A DNA stretch of 64,000 nucleotides from Gremmenia infestans. Its lineage: Eukaryota; Ascomycota; Leotiomycetes; Helotiales; Hamatocanthoscyphaceae. The notes under the pieces were generated by a model. That model was not told where the DNA came from. It saw nothing but the letters and a program-made list of their open reading frames with translations, and did not search any database. Both the position numbers and the translations under genes were made by a program. The first letter of the stretch is position 1; every line of letters starts with the position of its first letter. Location: NCBI GenBank assembly GCA_032629725.1, contig JAFEVB010000004.1:372001-436000 (forward strand), given 5' to 3'. This document shows, piece by piece, positions 35,107 through 47,439 of the stretch.

Positions 35107-37310
35107 GTTCGTGCTGAGATGACATGTTTCTCGACTAGCTTTGGCGTCGCGTGTATGCTTATGTAATTCCCAGAAGTCTGAAATACGAATGTCATAGCTC
35201 AAAGCGTCTGTTCTGCAGAAAGATTCGTCCAGCTGCAGAATTACCCAGTTTATATCATTCGATTGTTACCGCAATGGGTTGAAGTTTGGTCGAGGTCCAT
35301 GTATCGGGCCTTCAAGTTGCAGCAGCTGTTTAATACGGAACGACGAAGGAGTCCTCGCTAAAACCGGACGATTATATACGGAGGTATATAGGTACTTATC
35401 CACCGTGCGGCAAAAGCAACTGTCAGCTCCATGTCGAATCGAATCTCATAATTTCACCCGGTGCATTTTACGAGAACCTTCTCTGTGCAACTGAACAGAT
35501 GCAAATGCTAGGCCAACGAGTCCTGCGACACGACCTATGTCTTTCACATTCCCAACTAACCATTTGATTTCGAATTTCTTTTCCAGCGTATCTCTCCTCC
35601 AAGCAGGTGCCTACCCAAACCCGAATCCGCAGAATCCCTCCTCGTCTCAGACGCAAGCCTCAACTACAATCGAATTCGGCTCTGAAGATTTTACAAAGCG
35701 TGGCTTGAAATGGCGAATTCGGTAGCGATGGTTGGTGGTTGATCGCTTTGGCTTGAAAAGGGGGGAGGATATGTATCGTCGTCCCCGGACGACATATCAC
35801 ACCGGGAATCGAGGGCTTCTTGGCTTAGATGGAGAAAGAAAGAAAGGGCATACAAATGATTCCTCCTTTCTGCGCTGTTCAGTCCATTTCTGCCGGGCTT
35901 TCGCTCAGATATATGGAACTAGAAGCTAGGTCGAGTCATAAAGGATGCATCGCTGCGACGAAGGACCAAGATGATTTCTTCGCTTTTCTCGGCGTCGTAT
36001 TTGATGGACGCCAGCATCCTCTCGCCCATCGATACTACTTCGGACACGTCTTATCAACGAAGAGATAACAATAGGTTCCTGCGGTAAGATCCATTCAATT
36101 GCTGGTCTTTAAGGGATCGCTTCTCTATGTAGAGGATGGGCTGAACGGCAGAGCGGGCTGAAGTTGCGTTGCTGAATGTGCGCGAGGCGTTAAGATTCGA
36201 GCCGTTCATTCTTATCTCCTCATTTCGATACAACGTATGGATCAAAACCCTTTCGAAAGAAACAGTCGTCGAGAGCACATGGTGCGCTCCTTATCTATGA
36301 AACAAGAGGCATAGAAAAGATGGTGCGCGTGTACTGTACATCTCATCTGATCGAAAAGCAAAAACACCATCTTCGGCACACCTTCCAAGATCTACCCCTC
36401 CATCCGACATCGCATGCGAACAAGCACTCAACTAACCTCAAAAGCATTCCTTGCTGCAAATCGCACACCGACACCCCCTCGCCCACTGCTCACCTGTCCC
36501 CTTACCCAAAGCAGTCCGTCGATCACCAAATAAAGTTCTCTGGCATGATAGTCACCTGCTGACACACCCCTCATCTCATACGATTCTCTCCTACAAGGCA
36601 GTCCCTAGCCCGGCACATCTAATTTGTTTGCGCGGGTCAAGCGGTACTTGTTGTCATCTTTAATTCCTCGCACACACAAGTTTATTTCCTTTTTTTATTT
36701 TGTCAAAGCCAGGTAGGTCATTTGTATATTTTCGTTATCTCCAGCCTCTCGCACGGAATCAGAACCGGGTCATCTCTCACTCCTAACTGCAGAGACCGTA
36801 TCTGTAAGTAAGAAAGTATGGATAGTTTTCATCTGGTCTATTTGCATAGCTGATCATGAGTAAGACGCTTTGCTTGAATGCGACATAGTCGGGCGCTGGT
36901 GCTGACTGACTTGCCATGCATGCGATGTTATGCGATGCGCATCCCGGGAACATCGGCGGCAACTTGGACGACAGACGTGCAATCACACCAGATTCAGCAG
37001 CGCTGTTGGTTGATTGACGTTCTGCTTATTTAGTTTAAAGTGCTACGTTTCCCTTTGCATGACTCATTTCCTTGCTTGTTGCTTGCAAACGTCCGTTGAA
37101 GAGTTTATTTTGTGCTGATATATATTGGTGGTGAGCGCACATATTTGTATTGTTTTAAAGGTTTTGAAGAGGCGTATCAATATCTCCAGTACTTACTACT
37201 ACTGCCTATCTATTGTACGAGGATATCTTTACCCATACTTCAAGTACCGAAGTACATATCCATCACGTGCCCATCCCCCGTTCCACAAACACCAGTTCGC
37301 AACAAGCATA
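35107..37310. other. Gene-poor stretch
   Basis: About 2.2 kb with no supported gene. The right half is pyrimidine-rich and may contain a long 5' UTR of the small RS-rich gene that starts at 37311. Open frames are under about 85 codons and unremarkable. Confidence 0.5.
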
Positions 37311-37744
37311 ATGCTGTATCTCCATCCGTTCCGCTCCGCCTCCACCTCCTCGTCTCCCTCCTCCCGACGCTCTCGCTCTCTCTCTTTCTCCCGTTCCCGT
37401 TCCTATTCTCGCTCTCCCTCGCCCTCACCATCCATGGCTATCCTCCCTTATACAAAGAAGCCCCTAGTCACAGAAACCGACGCCGAGTGCTGGGAACGCA
37501 TGTTGCTGTTACAACAAGAATACCACTGCTATAATTCAGCCAGGTTGGAGGCTGCGGTTGAGGCGTTGGAGATGGGCGTTGCGTTTGAAGAGGTGCCTAT
37601 TCGTAAGCCTGTTCTGTGTCTTTGATTGATTGGTATGTATGGAGGCTGATGATCTAAATAGCTTCGAGGTTATGTTTGGATTTATTGAATGAGGGGTTGA
37701 GGGACTGGATTAAGGCTTGTAGTGAGGGCTTGGTCTATTTATAG
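37311..37744 (+). CDS. Small RS-rich hypothetical protein
   Basis: Two exons, 37311-37602 and 37662-37744, are joined by a 59-bp intron (GTAAGC...CTAAATAG, phase 1) to give 124 residues. The N-terminal part is an Arg-Ser stretch (SRRSRSLSFSRSRSYSRSPS) like splicing-factor RS domains. The C-terminal part is more protein-like: LVTETDAECWERMLLLQQEY, HCYNSARLEAAVEALEMG, then after the intron PIPSRLCLDLLNEGLRDWIK. The splice restores a helix-like Leu pattern and removes an early stop, which supports a real gene. A second ATG just before AILPYTKKP (37434) could serve as an alternative start without the RS part. I do not recognise a named family; it looks like a small conserved fungal protein. Confidence 0.6.
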
Positions 37745-40700
37745 GCTTTCGGAGGCTTCTGGGATTCTTGTTTGCGTTTTTGGCCGGGCGTTCGGGAGAT
37801 GAATGAACTTGGATCGAAGGAGTTTCTTTGATATCCAGGAACGGATTTGTTGTGGCATTTGGCAAGCGTAGTGGAGATTGATGAACATTACCTATTCTCT
37901 GATTGAGAGAGAGACTCCAAATAGTCTCCATGTCTTTTAGCGTGGCGTCTGGGGGAGAATACGCATTTTAATACCCGCCATTCCCATAGGTCTTTATCCT
38001 ATTCTAATTCAAGACATCAATTCTTTCAGCCTCGCCTTCCAAACCGCGACGTGCAACAGAAAACGCCTCTCTCGCACCAAAACAGTAACCAGTCCAGGAT
38101 GCGACTTGCAACAAAACATCATCTCAAAATTACGAAATGCGACAAAATCTGGTTGCCAAGACATTAATTGCCCAATGCGGCAAGTCCACCACGGAACTTT
38201 GCGACATCTGACCAACCAACTGCTTTTAAACCTGAGGTTAGGGGAACTAGGAAGAGAACTAACCCTTATCACTTGAGAGATATGGATTGTGATGAAATGA
38301 TTGATCGAGTCTTATGGGAATATTGAATAAAAAGAAACGTTTCAATAGGCGTGATATGCACGAATAGTCTTCCTATAAATAAACGTCACGGAAATTTTTG
38401 CGGGAGTACGGAGGGACCAAGCGCAGATTGGGTGGCTATCTTTATCTGTGGCTAATCAATACTCCGTCCGTAGTTGTCCTGAATTATATCTTGATTCATC
38501 TGCCCCGCAATGGCTTTATACAGAATGACCCAAAGAAAATAAACCTGCTTTTGGGAATTGCGAAGTGCAGCAAGAGTATAGATTAGGAAAGTGACACATG
38601 TGACTATTTCTTTTCAAGGATAGGGTCGCAGAGGATACCTAGGAAGGAGGTTTTGCTACATTTCGCACTGCTGGCGGGAGATCTACAGTTTTGCTTTTTG
38701 TCTTCGGCAAAGGCCCAATGGCTGAGGGGTTTGCATGTTCGCCAATGTACGGAGTAAGGGGTAAACGTTGAGTTGGAGCTTGAGATTGTAGTTGAGGTAA
38801 CACAAGCACCGGTTTGAGATTAATCGTCTATCTAGATATCTATTGGTTCATCGCAGATTGTACTTTCGGGCCGGGGTGGATTGACAGAGATGACCTTTGG
38901 GAGCAGCATTGCTTTGAAGAGTTCTCAAAGGATAATACGTCGTCTATCATGAAGCGTACTTTAGCAATCTAACTCACTAAGCTAACTATAGAAGCAACTA
39001 AGGACAAAAGAAGATGGCGATGTTGCTAGAAGGCAGAGAAAACGGCTAGAGATAAAGCATAGGGAATTTCCAAAATAAATATCACATGCTGTTTGAGAGG
39101 AATCGTAATGGTGGCAGCAGGAGAAAGAGAATAATATTATTTCGGGATTGGAAAGAAATCGACAGGCCTTATGAATTGCAAGGCTCTCTTCATTATACGA
39201 CTTCTTTAAGATACCAGAATATCAGAAAAGTAGAACAACATAATTCAATGTCGGAGACTCGAGCAACAATGAACATTTCTGGCTATTCGGAGCACGTGAT
39301 TTTCCCAAGCGGGTAGCCCTGCCGTTCCTGCTTTCTTCCTTCTATTTTGGGCGTTCTTCTTGATCTCGACATCCACTTCGTTCCAGAGCTTCCCCATTCT
39401 TTCGTATCTTAGCCAATTGAACTATCCTGGAACAACGCGTGTCAACCTTCTTCCCTTCCATTCCTGGTGGCATCTTGAACGGCAGCCGCGGCGCGTTGCA
39501 GAGTCTTCATTATTGTCTCCATGATCAAGTCAGGCCTTTAATGCTGATCCAAAAGAGGCCATATGCATACACACAGACCATCTGTGTTCGGATCCATCCC
39601 TTCAACACCTCTTGGCAGCGGGTCGATGCATGGCAGCCATGTGCTTGATAAAGAAGCTAGCCATGTAATATCCAGGGGTCTCAACGACGGTCGATCTTGG
39701 GCATCATCTACATATGACCTTGGGCTCATCAGTTGATCCGAGGCTGGGATCTGGGAGAGTGCTTATTTGGGAGTCCAGCTTGATCGGTTTGCGGTGTCTT
39801 TCTGGCACAACACACTTGGTACTCCCATTGGGACCCCTAACACGCATCATGTCACCAAATGAGGAGAAAAGCTACGAGTTTACAAGACGCAATGCAAGAT
39901 TTTAGTATCACAGAGCTACCAGGGGTTGGCTCCAACAGTTGTACAATACGCCTTGCCGATCCGAGAACTTTCAATTCTGGGCGAACCATATCAGTGGGCT
40001 GTCATTTCGTTTCGGTCTCCTGTGAAGCCTCAGCTATTCCTTTTGGCATTGTGCATTGCAAGAGCCGGCTCGTGGCCTACCATATCCTGTATCAGAATTG
40101 AAAGATGCAATGGTTCATAGACAGAGCGGCATTGTTCCCTAATCAGGTACGTAGTATTGTAGTCCAAGTTCCCTCTCGAACGCTCTGTTTGTTTCCACTT
40201 CTGCACCATGATTACAAGCTTAAAGTAAAATACGAGTACGCTTAGGTACGGGAGAGAAAGGACAGAATTAATCTAAGCCGCCGAACTAGTTGCACATCAT
40301 ATCAGTAGTACCTCCGGGTCCGGGATTTCGGGTGACTGGGGCAAGATTAGACTATTCTGACAGCTGTGCAGGAAGATCTACAAGGAGACAGCCGCAACTT
40401 TTCAAAAGTACAATAAATTCAATGATACTGTACTCCTCTCCGGAAGATGATAGCGGCAGAAATGCCTCGTGGCGGAGCTGATAAAGGCTCGGCCCGACGG
40501 ATAACTTGTTTTCTTGTGAGCAAGACGGTGTTTTTTGTTCAATGACCTGTACATGCTTGCTGGCAGGCGATGAGTTAGACTCAACTCAGTCATGGCGTCT
40601 GGTACACCAGAGTTCCCAGACAAGCATTTTTAGCATGGCTGAGAAAGGCGCGAGATACAAGTGAAATTGTCACACACTAAATCCCGAAAATATCAAATGC

Positions 40701-41355
40701 CAATAATACCATACCATCCATACTGCATGCAAAGTCAAGAAGTACGAGTACGGAATACCTATGTAAATATGTACGAGTAGCTACTTGTAAGTAATATTTA
40801 TTAGGTACCCCACCCCACTCCACCCCACCAGGGCTGGCTGCCTTGCCCCTCTGATAACCATCCCATCCTATCCACCATCCCGCGTCGTGGGTTTTACTGT
40901 ACTGTAATTAATATCCTGATTGCAAGGATGCCGATAAAGCAAGCTTTTCTTTTTGGACCGTCTGAACTTGTGCTGACGCCTATTGGGTTAATTGGATTGC
41001 CTCAAGAGGCCAAGCTTTTGCCCCAGATACACCATGCATTTCGCCTGTACGGAGCATTATCCGTACTCAATCATTTCCTGTAAACCTCATCGACTCCTCT
41101 AGACTTGACCTTGTCCGAGTCAACAAAAGGCCTCACGATCCCCTTTCGCTCACGCTTGGGTGGGAAAGCATCCGACCGTAAAGTGTTTGGTTGGTGATCT
41201 CTCCTCTCATCCCATCCCACGCCACGCCCTTATCTTTTATCTTTTGAGCGCAACCCACCAATCAGGGCTCGCATTACTGGAGTACGAGTACAGTAACTCT
41301 GGACTTTGGACTTCAACGTGAACAGAACGTGGGAATTGGATGATCGACGGTGGAG
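37745..41355. other. Long gene-free stretch upstream of the kinase-like gene
   Basis: About 3.6 kb in which no open frame has both a start, a reasonable length and a recognisable motif. The part next to the kinase-like gene (40740-41340) is rich in TACGAGTAC/GTACGGAGTAC words and in CCCACTCC-type pyrimidine tracts, which may be promoter sequence. Confidence 0.5.
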
Positions 41356-41390
41356 ATGGATTATCGACGGAACTCACAAGTTCTGAATAA
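41340..41390 (+). promoter_or_regulatory. Overlapping upstream ORF of the kinase-like gene
   Basis: An ATG at 41340 opens a 16-residue frame ending with TAA at 41388-41390. It overlaps the main ATG at 41356 in a different frame. If the transcript starts upstream of 41340, ribosomes would meet this ATG first and main-frame translation would rely on leaky scanning. Confidence 0.4.
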
Positions 41391-43603
41391 GCAACAGCAG
41401 GCAACTGTCAATCCTCATATATACTCCAGCTTCGCAGGCGCGGCGCCTCCACGCATTACTAATGGCATTGTGCTCGAAACGCCGACCATGTGGTGGGATG
41501 AGGAACGCATCGAAGCGACAGTCACTCGCCAATTTGTCTTGTCGAACCTACGACCCGACGAACAGCTACGATTAAATCAACCGCTAGGTTTCGGCGATGG
41601 CTTGACAGACGATACTTACATGGAATGGATCGAGCAGAAGGCCAAACGCATCTTTCTAGTCTTGGTCGACATTGGAGTTCCGGACCAGATATTCGGCATT
41701 ATAGATGATTCTTGGGACGACGATGATTTGCCTGTGCCGCTGGATCAGATTGAACGTCTTCGCCTCACCAAAACCAAAGATGAGAAGCTCGAGAGAAAGT
41801 TCTTTCAGCGACAATTCACGTATCTTTTGAGGAACATCCAGAGAGGCGAGCTAGTGGTCTACGATGATGATGAAGTCGTGCCTCTGGAGTTGGCTGAAAA
41901 ACGGCCGGTCGGGCAGATAGCAGGACTCACTCAGAGCAACTTTGACAAGGTGCACCTCCCTGGAAGACCGGATGATTTATTCCTACGTCGCAAAATCCCT
42001 CTTGGTGCCACAGCAGGTCGTATGCCGAAGGAAGAGTTTCTCTCTGGCGTCGAAGCTATGAAAGTCGTTGAGCATGACCATCTCACGTGTCTTTGGGGTT
42101 CCTATATCCATCACGACTCTGGCTACCTCCTCCTCACGCCTGCGAACGATAGCACCTTGAAGTCCTTCCTCAACGTGACGCCTCAGTCCATCAAAATATT
42201 AGCAAAGCAAGACCGTCGGCTCCTACTTTTGAACTGGATCCATTGTCTCGCCGATGGGCTTGCTTTTCTACATAGTGCAGGCCTATCCCACCGCAATATC
42301 AAGCCCTCGAATGTTATGATGAATGACGAGAATCACATCTTCCTAGGAGATTGTTCAATATTTCCAACCTTGAATCTCATTGGCGAGAAAAGGGGATTTG
42401 ATAAAGAGTCCTACGATTATTCAGCTCCTGAACAAGCTGCACGTCCCCAAGCCCCGGCTCCTGTCATATTCCCAAACGTCCGCTCAAGCGTCAGAGCATC
42501 AACTATCAGAAGAACCTCTGGATCCAGCAATAGTAATTCCGCCCACTCGGCCGGCTCCAACGGAAGAAATCCTTCTTTGCCTTCAATACTTACAACCAAC
42601 GATACTTCATCAATCCATACTTCATCCACCGGCTCCAACTCGGCCACTTCCCCCACGTCTCCCACCAACAAAACAGACAAGCATTCAGGAGGACCCATGA
42701 AGTACGACCCCCAGAAATCCGACGTCTTCTGCCTAGGCACCATCTTCCTCGAAATCCTCACCTTCCTCCTAAAACGCGCCCAACGCAACTTCGCCTCGCA
42801 CCGCTCCGCCAAAAACAAAACCCCAGGACGCGGCGGCGGCCTCCCCGACGCATCCTTCCACAAGAACCTCGGGCAGGTAGAAAGCTGGATCGCGACTCTC
42901 AAAAAAGACGCCTCGAAGAAAGAAGACCGCATCTTCCGCGGCATCACCCCAACCCTCGAACTCATCGAGACGATGATCTCCCCCGTCCCCGAAGACCGCC
43001 CCACGGCACAGGAGGTGCAAGAACGGCTCAACATCATCCTGTGCGTGAAATGCGGGCTGGGCCCGCCTCCCGCTGGCTCAAAGGAGAAATCAAAGGGCCG
43101 CATCCACTGCGAGTCCCGCAACCTAGATCCGCACCGCGAGTGGAATTTCGATTTCGACGAGATGCGCTTGGCGTCGCAGCGCGCCGCCGCTGCGGCCTGC
43201 GCTTCCGTTGCGCCGATCAGCAAGCTGAGCAGTGTTAACGAGGAAGATATACAGGTCATTTACGGCGTGGCTATGGATGCAGTTGCGACGAGTCCACTTG
43301 CAACTTCACCTCCACCACCATTATCACCGCAGTCGGTGAAAAGGGAAAAAACCAATAACAGCGATAGCATAAGCATTACTACGAAAACGAGCCGCAGTAG
43401 CGAGGGGAAGAGCATGAGTCGTATGGGTAGCGTGAGTGGGAGTGGGGGTGGTGATCGGAAGGTGAAGAGCAAGGCGAAAGCGTGGCAGGCGCCTGTTTAT
43501 GCTGGTATGTCCAGCCCTTTCTTACCTACCCCTTTTCTAGCCGAATACGGGATTCAGAACATACTAACGTAATATCATGGGCGTAGAAATTACCTTCGGA
43601 TGA
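41356..43603 (+). CDS. Fungal protein kinase-fold protein with altered catalytic motifs
   Basis: Two exons, 41356-43504 and 43587-43603, give 721 residues; the last exon codes only the end EITFG after an 82-bp intron with a TACTAAC branch site. The frame runs two codons further upstream only to a GTG, so I use the ATG at 41356. An N-terminal conserved region (LGFGDGLTDDTYMEWIEQKA, IFGIIDDSWDDDDLPVPL, RQFTYLLRNIQRGE) precedes a kinase-like domain: LFLRRKIPLG, GVEAMKVVEHDHL, LLLNWIHCLADGLAFLHSAG, LSHRNIKPSNVMM, IFLGDCSIF, YSAPEQA, and KSDVFCLGTIFLEILTFLL after a Ser-rich insert. HRD is HRN and DFG is DCS, so the usual catalytic base is lost and it is probably a pseudokinase or scaffold. RPTAQEVQERL closes the domain; the tail is Ser/Lys-rich. 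Start region carries an overlapping upstream ORF. Confidence 0.82.
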
Positions 43604-44412
43604 ATAATCATAGTGTTTCGAATTCCATGCGACGGTGTGTGTTACGATTAGGCTTTGTTTGAGGGGGGATTGGATCTGGGATCTGGAATCTGAGATCTGG
43701 GATGCAAGAAGCTACCCCTACAGTACAGTAATAAACCGACATATTTTCCGAGTCGGTACAGTAAGGGAACGAAATTACGAACGGCAACTCAAATCACATC
43801 ATAAAACTCGAGCGAAGGAGTAATTGGCTTGGCTTGATTTGGTTTGGTTTGGTTTGGTTTGGTTTGGTGTCTGTCTTTCTCGAACATACATGTAACATGG
43901 CGTTATCACCCGCGCAAGATACCACTCTCTCAGTCAAATGAGTTCTTTCTGTCTCGCTTGGTTGGTGTTCTGAGTTCAGTAATTAACAGGGATGGGGATG
44001 GATTTTTTTGCTATTGAAGACTGAAAGTTTTTTATATATCTAAATTCAGCATTATCTGTCTGTCTGCACTAGATAGCGAAATATGTAGCAAAATTGACGA
44101 TGAATTGATTTGTATGTTGACTTGTGTATTTGTTTGTTTATTTGGTTGTTTTTAGTTTTTAGTCTTTTGCATGCCGTGTGTAAAGAATTGTTCCTTGGCC
44201 CAAGAAACGACGTGCGCTATGCTATGCCATGCTATACTTGCTGTCAATGCATCAAACTCCTAACATCATGACCCAGACGCAACTTCGGTACTCGAATAGG
44301 CGAGGTGAGTGAAAATTTGAACTCACCCGTGCTGGACACAAAAATCGACACTCGTATTTCCTGCTCGACTTGACTGACACGTTGAGAATACAGAGGCGCC
44401 CCTTTACCTTCC
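43604..44412. other. Convergent intergenic with GGTTT microsatellite
   Basis: This 809-bp region lies between convergent genes and should hold both 3' UTRs. It contains a run of GGTTT units at about 43841-43868 and T-rich sequence at 44100-44165. No gene is seen. Confidence 0.6.
43841..43868. repeat. (GGTTT)n microsatellite
   Basis: About five tandem GGTTT units followed by GGT, roughly 240 bp past the stop codon of the kinase-like gene. Like the TCCCA run, it sits in a 3' flank. Confidence 0.95.
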
Positions 44413-46097
44413 TCAATATACGCTCCCCCTCACACTCTTATCCTCCTTCTCCGCCGCATTCAGATCGCCCAGCTCCCCCTCATCCCCAGCATCACTCCCA
44501 ATATCACTCTGATCGCCTAACGCATCCGCCAGCGCACCCCTCCCCATCCCACTAGCCTCCCTCTTCAAAGCCTCACTGAAATTAGAATTCACCACCCCCA
44601 TCCCCGTGCGCCCAACACCAGCACTGCTCTTCTTCTTCGCTAACCGTTGCCTCGCATCCTCCTCAGCACTGAACTCCGTGTCGCTGCCCGCTTGGCTTGT
44701 ATTCCCGCTCGCGCTGCCCCCAAAATCCCGGCCCGCGTTCTTGACGTGCAGTAAGTGGTCGGGCTTGGGGCTCTTTGCGTGGTTCCGGAGTCGGTCTTCT
44801 ACGGAGATGAAGGACGGTGTGCCGTCTGGGCTCGAAACTATCTCGTCCAGGCTTTTCTGTACGTCCACGTTGGGAGGTGGTCCGATGCGGCCCCGTGGAT
44901 CGTCTTCATCTTCATCACTGGACGATTGCCATCTCCTGGTCGCGGGTCTACGGAATGCGAGGGAGTCAGTAGACGCGGTGACGGGCGAAGTTGTTGTTGA
45001 TGTTTTGCCGTTCTGTTGCATGGCGTGCATGGAGTTCTCTTTGCGGAAAGAATGTTTGCTGTGATCACAGCCGTTTGGACAGCCGCCCCACTTCTTGCGG
45101 ACCGGGACTGCGGAAGCGGGGTTGGAGGACTCAAATAGCTTCTTTTCTTTCTCTTTGTCTTTCTCGGATAGTAGCGGGCTGGGGGCGGCTTTCTCTTTTG
45201 CTATTGTGGCGGCGAGACGCTCGCGCTTTAGTTCGGACCATGTACGGAGGTTGTTTTCTAATATGTATTTTCCCGAGTCCTCTCTCTTGCGCATGATGAG
45301 GAATTCGCAATGGTTTACGTTCCGTAGGTCTTCGAAATATTCGACGCTGAAGTGGTACCATTTCATAAGGAAGACGCGAGACATGAGGCCGTGGGTGACT
45401 ATTTGTCTTATTAGTATTCGCTATTTTCACAACTCCTCGCAGCTCTCTGGTCAACTGAGACGGAGGAAGTGAACATACCTAGAACACAAACACTAGCACA
45501 GTCATCTTCCCCAAATTGCCTCCATAGACTCTCATTGAAGCCACTAACTCGATCATACGCATCCGCTGCAGACTCCCCATTAGGAATCCTGTAAAAAAAA
45601 TGCCCATAATCTGCCCTCTCCTGCCACATGCGTTCCATTTCATTTGAACATGGCTGAAAGTTCCCAAAATCCTGCTCTCGCAATCTCGGCTCCTCGTACA
45701 CTTTGATCGAGTGGCGGGGGAACGGCGAAGGGGAAGGTTCATCCGAGGTCAAGGTGTTGAGAATGCCTTCTGTGGTCTCTCTAGTTCGGCGGTACGGGGA
45801 CGTGAAGAAGTGAAGGGTGTCATCTGCGCGTAGGAGAGAGCGCAGACGTCGACCTGCCTCGGCGGCCTGGATCTTGCCTTCGGGGGTGAGTTTTACTCTG
45901 TGGTCTGGTATTGTCTGGTGGATATCGCGGTTTTCTGGCTTGAGTTAGTGGAGTGATTTGGCGGGAATCAGCGTAGCACAGAGTCCTGCACGACATGAAG
46001 AGAATGCAGAATAAGCTGAACGTTGTACATGGAGGAACTAACTGTTGCCCTCTGACTGGGCGTGTCTGATCAATATGATCATGCGAGGCTTCCCCAT
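44413..46097 (-). CDS. Histidine phosphatase (phosphoglycerate mutase-like, Det1-type)
   Basis: Three exons, 46097-46043, 45934-45479 and 45398-44413, are joined by 108- and 80-bp introns (phase 1 at both) to give 498 residues. The start MGKPRMIILIRHAQSEGN holds the phosphatase signature with the nucleophilic His at residue 12 (RHA instead of RHG). TSPYRRTRET, PRLREQDFGNFQ and RIPNGESAADAYDRV are the usual conserved blocks, and the second active His is in VTHGLMSR (about 173), recreated exactly by the second splice. The fold and early architecture resemble yeast YDR051C/Det1, a broad acid phosphatase. The last 290 residues are an extension: charged KEKEKK region, a CPNGCDHSKH cluster that could bind zinc, then a Ser/Asp-rich disordered tail. 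It faces a PRKRIP1-like gene across a 531-bp divergent promoter. Substrate not predictable. Confidence 0.83.
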
Positions 46098-46628
46098 CTT
46101 GAGAAGGGTTGTGGGGGCAAGTTCAAATTATTTCAGCTGTAGTATAATAGTAAAGTAGAAGTACAAACACTAGGGAATGGTCGAATTCGAGTATAAGTAC
46201 CGTATGTAGTATACGATCTGAAACTCCTGGTTTCCCCACTACTGTCTATGCTGGAACAATGTTGTTGTTTCAAGTGAGCAAGCAAGCCTTGTCTTATCGC
46301 AAAAGTCCCCTCCCCTCCCTTGATATCGCTTATGATTCGAAGGGGTGTGTTTTTATTACGAATGTATACGTAGATATCAATAAATAAGCAATATCAAAGC
46401 CTTGCCATCTCGTACTTGTACAGTCAACTTTTCTATTTGTTCAGCCTCGAGCATACAAATATAAACTCCAAACTCCAACATACATCTCAATCATCGCCAC
46501 TGCCATTCGCTATACCCGAGGTAGACTAGCCAACACATCTCCAACCTGTGCCAATTCGGCCAATACAACCTCATCTCACCAGCGCATACTATACAATCAC
46601 AACTCACCTCACATCTCATCCTCTCACA
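46098..46628. promoter_or_regulatory. Divergent promoter, phosphatase and PRKRIP1-like genes
   Basis: A 531-bp region between divergent start codons. The part just before 46629 is C/A-rich and G-poor (about 46460-46628), typical of a fungal 5' UTR. No specific element was identified. Confidence 0.5.
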
Positions 46629-47222
46629 ATGTCCGAAGCCATTCCCGAAAGCATCCCCACCTCCGCCGACCCACGCTCCAAGCGGCCGCTCAAGAAACGC
46701 GCCTTGTCCCCGCGCTCAGAAACAGCCTCTCACATCAACGCGCTCTTCGCAAAGCCAGACCAAGAAATCCGTCTCCCCGCCAGTACCTCATCCTCCCTCA
46801 CGCACAACGGTCCCCTTCCCCCAGAGATCGTCACCAACGTGCAGGGTTCCAGCGCCGGTGCAGGTAGTGGGGAGTTCCATGTGTATAAAGCCAGTCGGAG
46901 GCGCGAGTATGAGAGGTTGAGGCAGATGGATGAGGATGTTAGGAAGGAACAGGATGGGGAGGATTGGGATAAGGAGAAGAGGGAGAGGGAGGAGAGGGAT
47001 AGGGAGAAGACAAGGAAGAATCGCGAGAAGAGGGAGAAGTTGAAGAAGAGGAAGGGTGGGAAGGGGGGTGGTGATGCGAAAGGGGAAAATGGTACGGGTG
47101 GTGGAATTAAGCCTCGTGTCCAGGTGGGAGGTACGCAAGCGTATGGGGGTGAGGGAAATGAGGACGATGAGATGAAGGGTATGGAGCAGGCGGGTGTTAT
47201 TATTCATGATGATGATGATTGA
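46629..47222 (+). CDS. PRKRIP1-like protein (DUF1168 family)
   Basis: An intronless 197-residue protein. I use the ATG at 46629 (MSEAIPESIP), which follows a clean pyrimidine-rich leader; the open frame continues upstream without a better start. The family signature is GEFHVYKASRRREYERLRQM at about residues 78-97, followed by a long charged, mostly Lys/Glu/Arg single helix (KTRKNREKREKLKKRKGG). This layout matches PRKR-interacting protein 1/DUF1168, a small nuclear protein that in structures of the spliceosome lies as a long helix across the catalytic stage complex. A Gly-rich linker and an acidic Asp end (IIHDDDD) close it. The gene converges on CCT3 with 217 bp between stops. Confidence 0.85.
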   Translation: MSEAIPESIPTSADPRSKRPLKKRALSPRSETASHINALFAKPDQEIRLPASTSSSLTHNGPLPPEIVTNVQGSSAGAGSGEFHVYKASRRREYERLRQMDEDVRKEQDGEDWDKEKREREERDREKTRKNREKREKLKKRKGGKGGGDAKGENGTGGGIKPRVQVGGTQAYGGEGNEDDEMKGMEQAGVIIHDDDD

Positions 47223-47439
47223 ACGGATATAGAATCTGGCCAGATGAAGCTACGAGGTGGGCCGAAAAGGCATGCATTATTAGAGTCGTTTCAGATTAGC
47301 ATCTCTTATAGGGCGGATGAGCTTTCTTTTGGCATGAAATTCGCGCATGCATTTGCCCCGAGCTTCTATACTATGATACAAGGGTATGCCGCGTCATATT
47401 ATCATTGCTTTTCATACACTGACATTGTATCAAAGACAT

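Noticed and set aside
42417..43259. 280-codon frame antisense to the kinase-like gene
   Set aside because: It is the mirror of a GC-rich, Ser/Ala-rich coding region and has no motif of its own.
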